From: Solirubrobacterales bacterium
GTDB lineage: Bacteria > Actinomycetota > Thermoleophilia > Solirubrobacterales > Thermoleophilaceae
Length of the DNA: 64,000 nt
Reading direction: 5' to 3'
NCBI GenBank assembly: GCA_012718975.1
Contig: JAAYBF010000121.1
Span: 1 to 64,000 of the forward strand
Part shown: positions 63,410 to 64,000 of the stretch, one piece after another
Layout: each line of letters begins with the position of its first letter
How positions within the stretch are numbered: the first letter of the stretch is position 1
The notes under the pieces: generated by a model
What the model was told of the DNA's origin: nothing
Databases searched by the model: none
Seen by the model: the letters and a program-made list of their open reading frames with translations, nothing else
Position numbers and translations under genes: made by a program

Positions 63410-64000
63410 GCGATCGCCTCGACGTCGGCGCCGGCGGCCGCGAACTGGACCCGCCGCACGTCCCACTCCGGCGCCGCGTCGCGCAGCCCGTCGACGACCG
63501 TGCCCGTCTGCTCCCAGTTGCACCAGAACAGCACCGTCGGGCCGGCGCCGGAGATCGTCGCGCCGAGCGCGCCGAGCTGCGGGGCGTGGTCGATCAGCTC
63601 GATCGAGCGCGGGTACAGGTGGGCGCGGCGGCCCTGGTGGAGGCGGTCGGAGAGGCCGCGCGCGACGATGCCGAGGTCGCCGCGGGCCAGCCCGACGGCG
63701 AGCAGCGCCCCGTGGGCGACGTTGTGGACGGCGTCGAAGAGCGGCACGTCGGCGGGCAGCGCGGCGCGCGCGTCGGCGGTCGAGACGGGCCGCGACGGGG
63801 TGGCGACGACGCCCTCCAGGCCGGTCGGCGGATCGAGCCGGACCGGGTCGCCGCCGGCGCAGATCACGAAGCCGCCGAGCAGCGCGGCGGCGACGTTGTC
63901 GGGGTGGCCCTCGAGCGCGACCGCGTGGTCGAGCAGCGGCGCGTCGAGCTCGAAGAGGTGGTCGGCGGCGGTGAGACCGGCGACGATCGCCGCCGCGCTC
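63406..64000 (-). CDS. thrB: Homoserine kinase (GHMP kinase), N-terminus beyond window
   Basis: Last ~197 codons of a GHMP kinase that phosphorylates homoserine in threonine synthesis. EGHPDNVAAALLGGFVI matches the family's substrate region; ATPSRPVSTADARAALP, FDAVHNVAHGALLAVGLARGDL and GATISGAGPTVL are typical of ThrB. The ATP-binding N-terminus lies past the right edge. It is translationally coupled to the NUDIX gene. Confidence 0.88.
   Translation of the reverse strand, partial: SAAAIVAGLTAADHLFELDAPLLDHAVALEGHPDNVAAALLGGFVICAGGDPVRLDPPTGLEGVVATPSRPVSTADARAALPADVPLFDAVHNVAHGALLAVGLARGDLGIVARGLSDRLHQGRRAHLYPRSIELIDHAPQLGALGATISGAGPTVLFWCNWEQTGTVVDGLRDAAPEWDVRRVQFAAAGADVEAIA

Overview
The window comes from a very GC-rich actinobacterial chromosome. 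The best guess is class Thermoleophilia (Solirubrobacter/Conexibacter-like). This rests on gene content and base composition, not on a search: CysO-type cysteine synthesis, SUF with SufU and SufT, a WS/DGAT acyltransferase, a MarP-like protease, an AddAB-type nuclease, many GTG/TTG starts and many apparently leaderless genes. I see no rRNA, tRNA, CRISPR array, insertion sequence, integrase or phage gene. The DNA reads as core chromosome with lineage-specific secreted proteins and several families of intergenic repeats.

Layout. 1-2276 (-): thiocarboxylate cysteine synthesis (rhodanese-ThiF activating enzyme, CysO carrier, cysteine synthase). 2455-4836 (+): a NarL/DegS-type two-component pair, then an SCO1/SenC copper chaperone. 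4947-8647 (+): sufC-sufD-sufS-sufU, followed by two tandem AAC(2')-I-like acetyltransferases. 9786-14344 (-): a DrrAB-type ABC exporter, a Fic protein and a detached sufB. 14567-22640: a SpoIIM-like membrane protein, two secreted proteins sharing a Cys-Pro module, a cysteine-less thioredoxin-fold protein, a NYN RNase, ispH and an M28 lipoprotein. 22662-31058: WS/DGAT with a histone-like tail, a lipoate ligase-like protein, sufT, fxsA, a HAD hydrolase, a secreted beta-helix protein and a secreted protein ending in a cupredoxin domain.

31059-41465: a four-gene operon with an AddA/AddB helicase-nuclease pair and a calcineurin-like phosphoesterase. The block is bracketed by a pair of ~465-bp inverted, non-coding repeats. 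41466-49895: topoisomerase III, a one-polypeptide ECF sigma/anti-sigma/membrane fusion, a lysyl-oxidase-fold protein, a MarP-like protease divergent from a penicillin-binding protein, and a lipoprotein. 49910-53380: SRPBCC, TetR and MFS exporter, SnoaL-like and zinc-ribbon genes. 53612-59688: gltD-gltB. 59867-64000: ParA, amidase, a secreted basic protein, NUDIX and the end of a homoserine kinase.

How genes work together. SufBCDSU plus SufT would build the Fe-S clusters needed by IspH, glutamate synthase and the nuclease subunits seen here. Cysteine made by the first operon feeds SufS. The strongest observations are: a TANNNT box 6-10 nt before many start codons (leaderless transcription); two related hairpin elements starting at stop codons with compensatory stem changes; the inverted repeats around addAB; the sigma/anti-sigma fusion; a sufS with no ATG, GTG or TTG start; and the recurring Cys-Pro secreted module.
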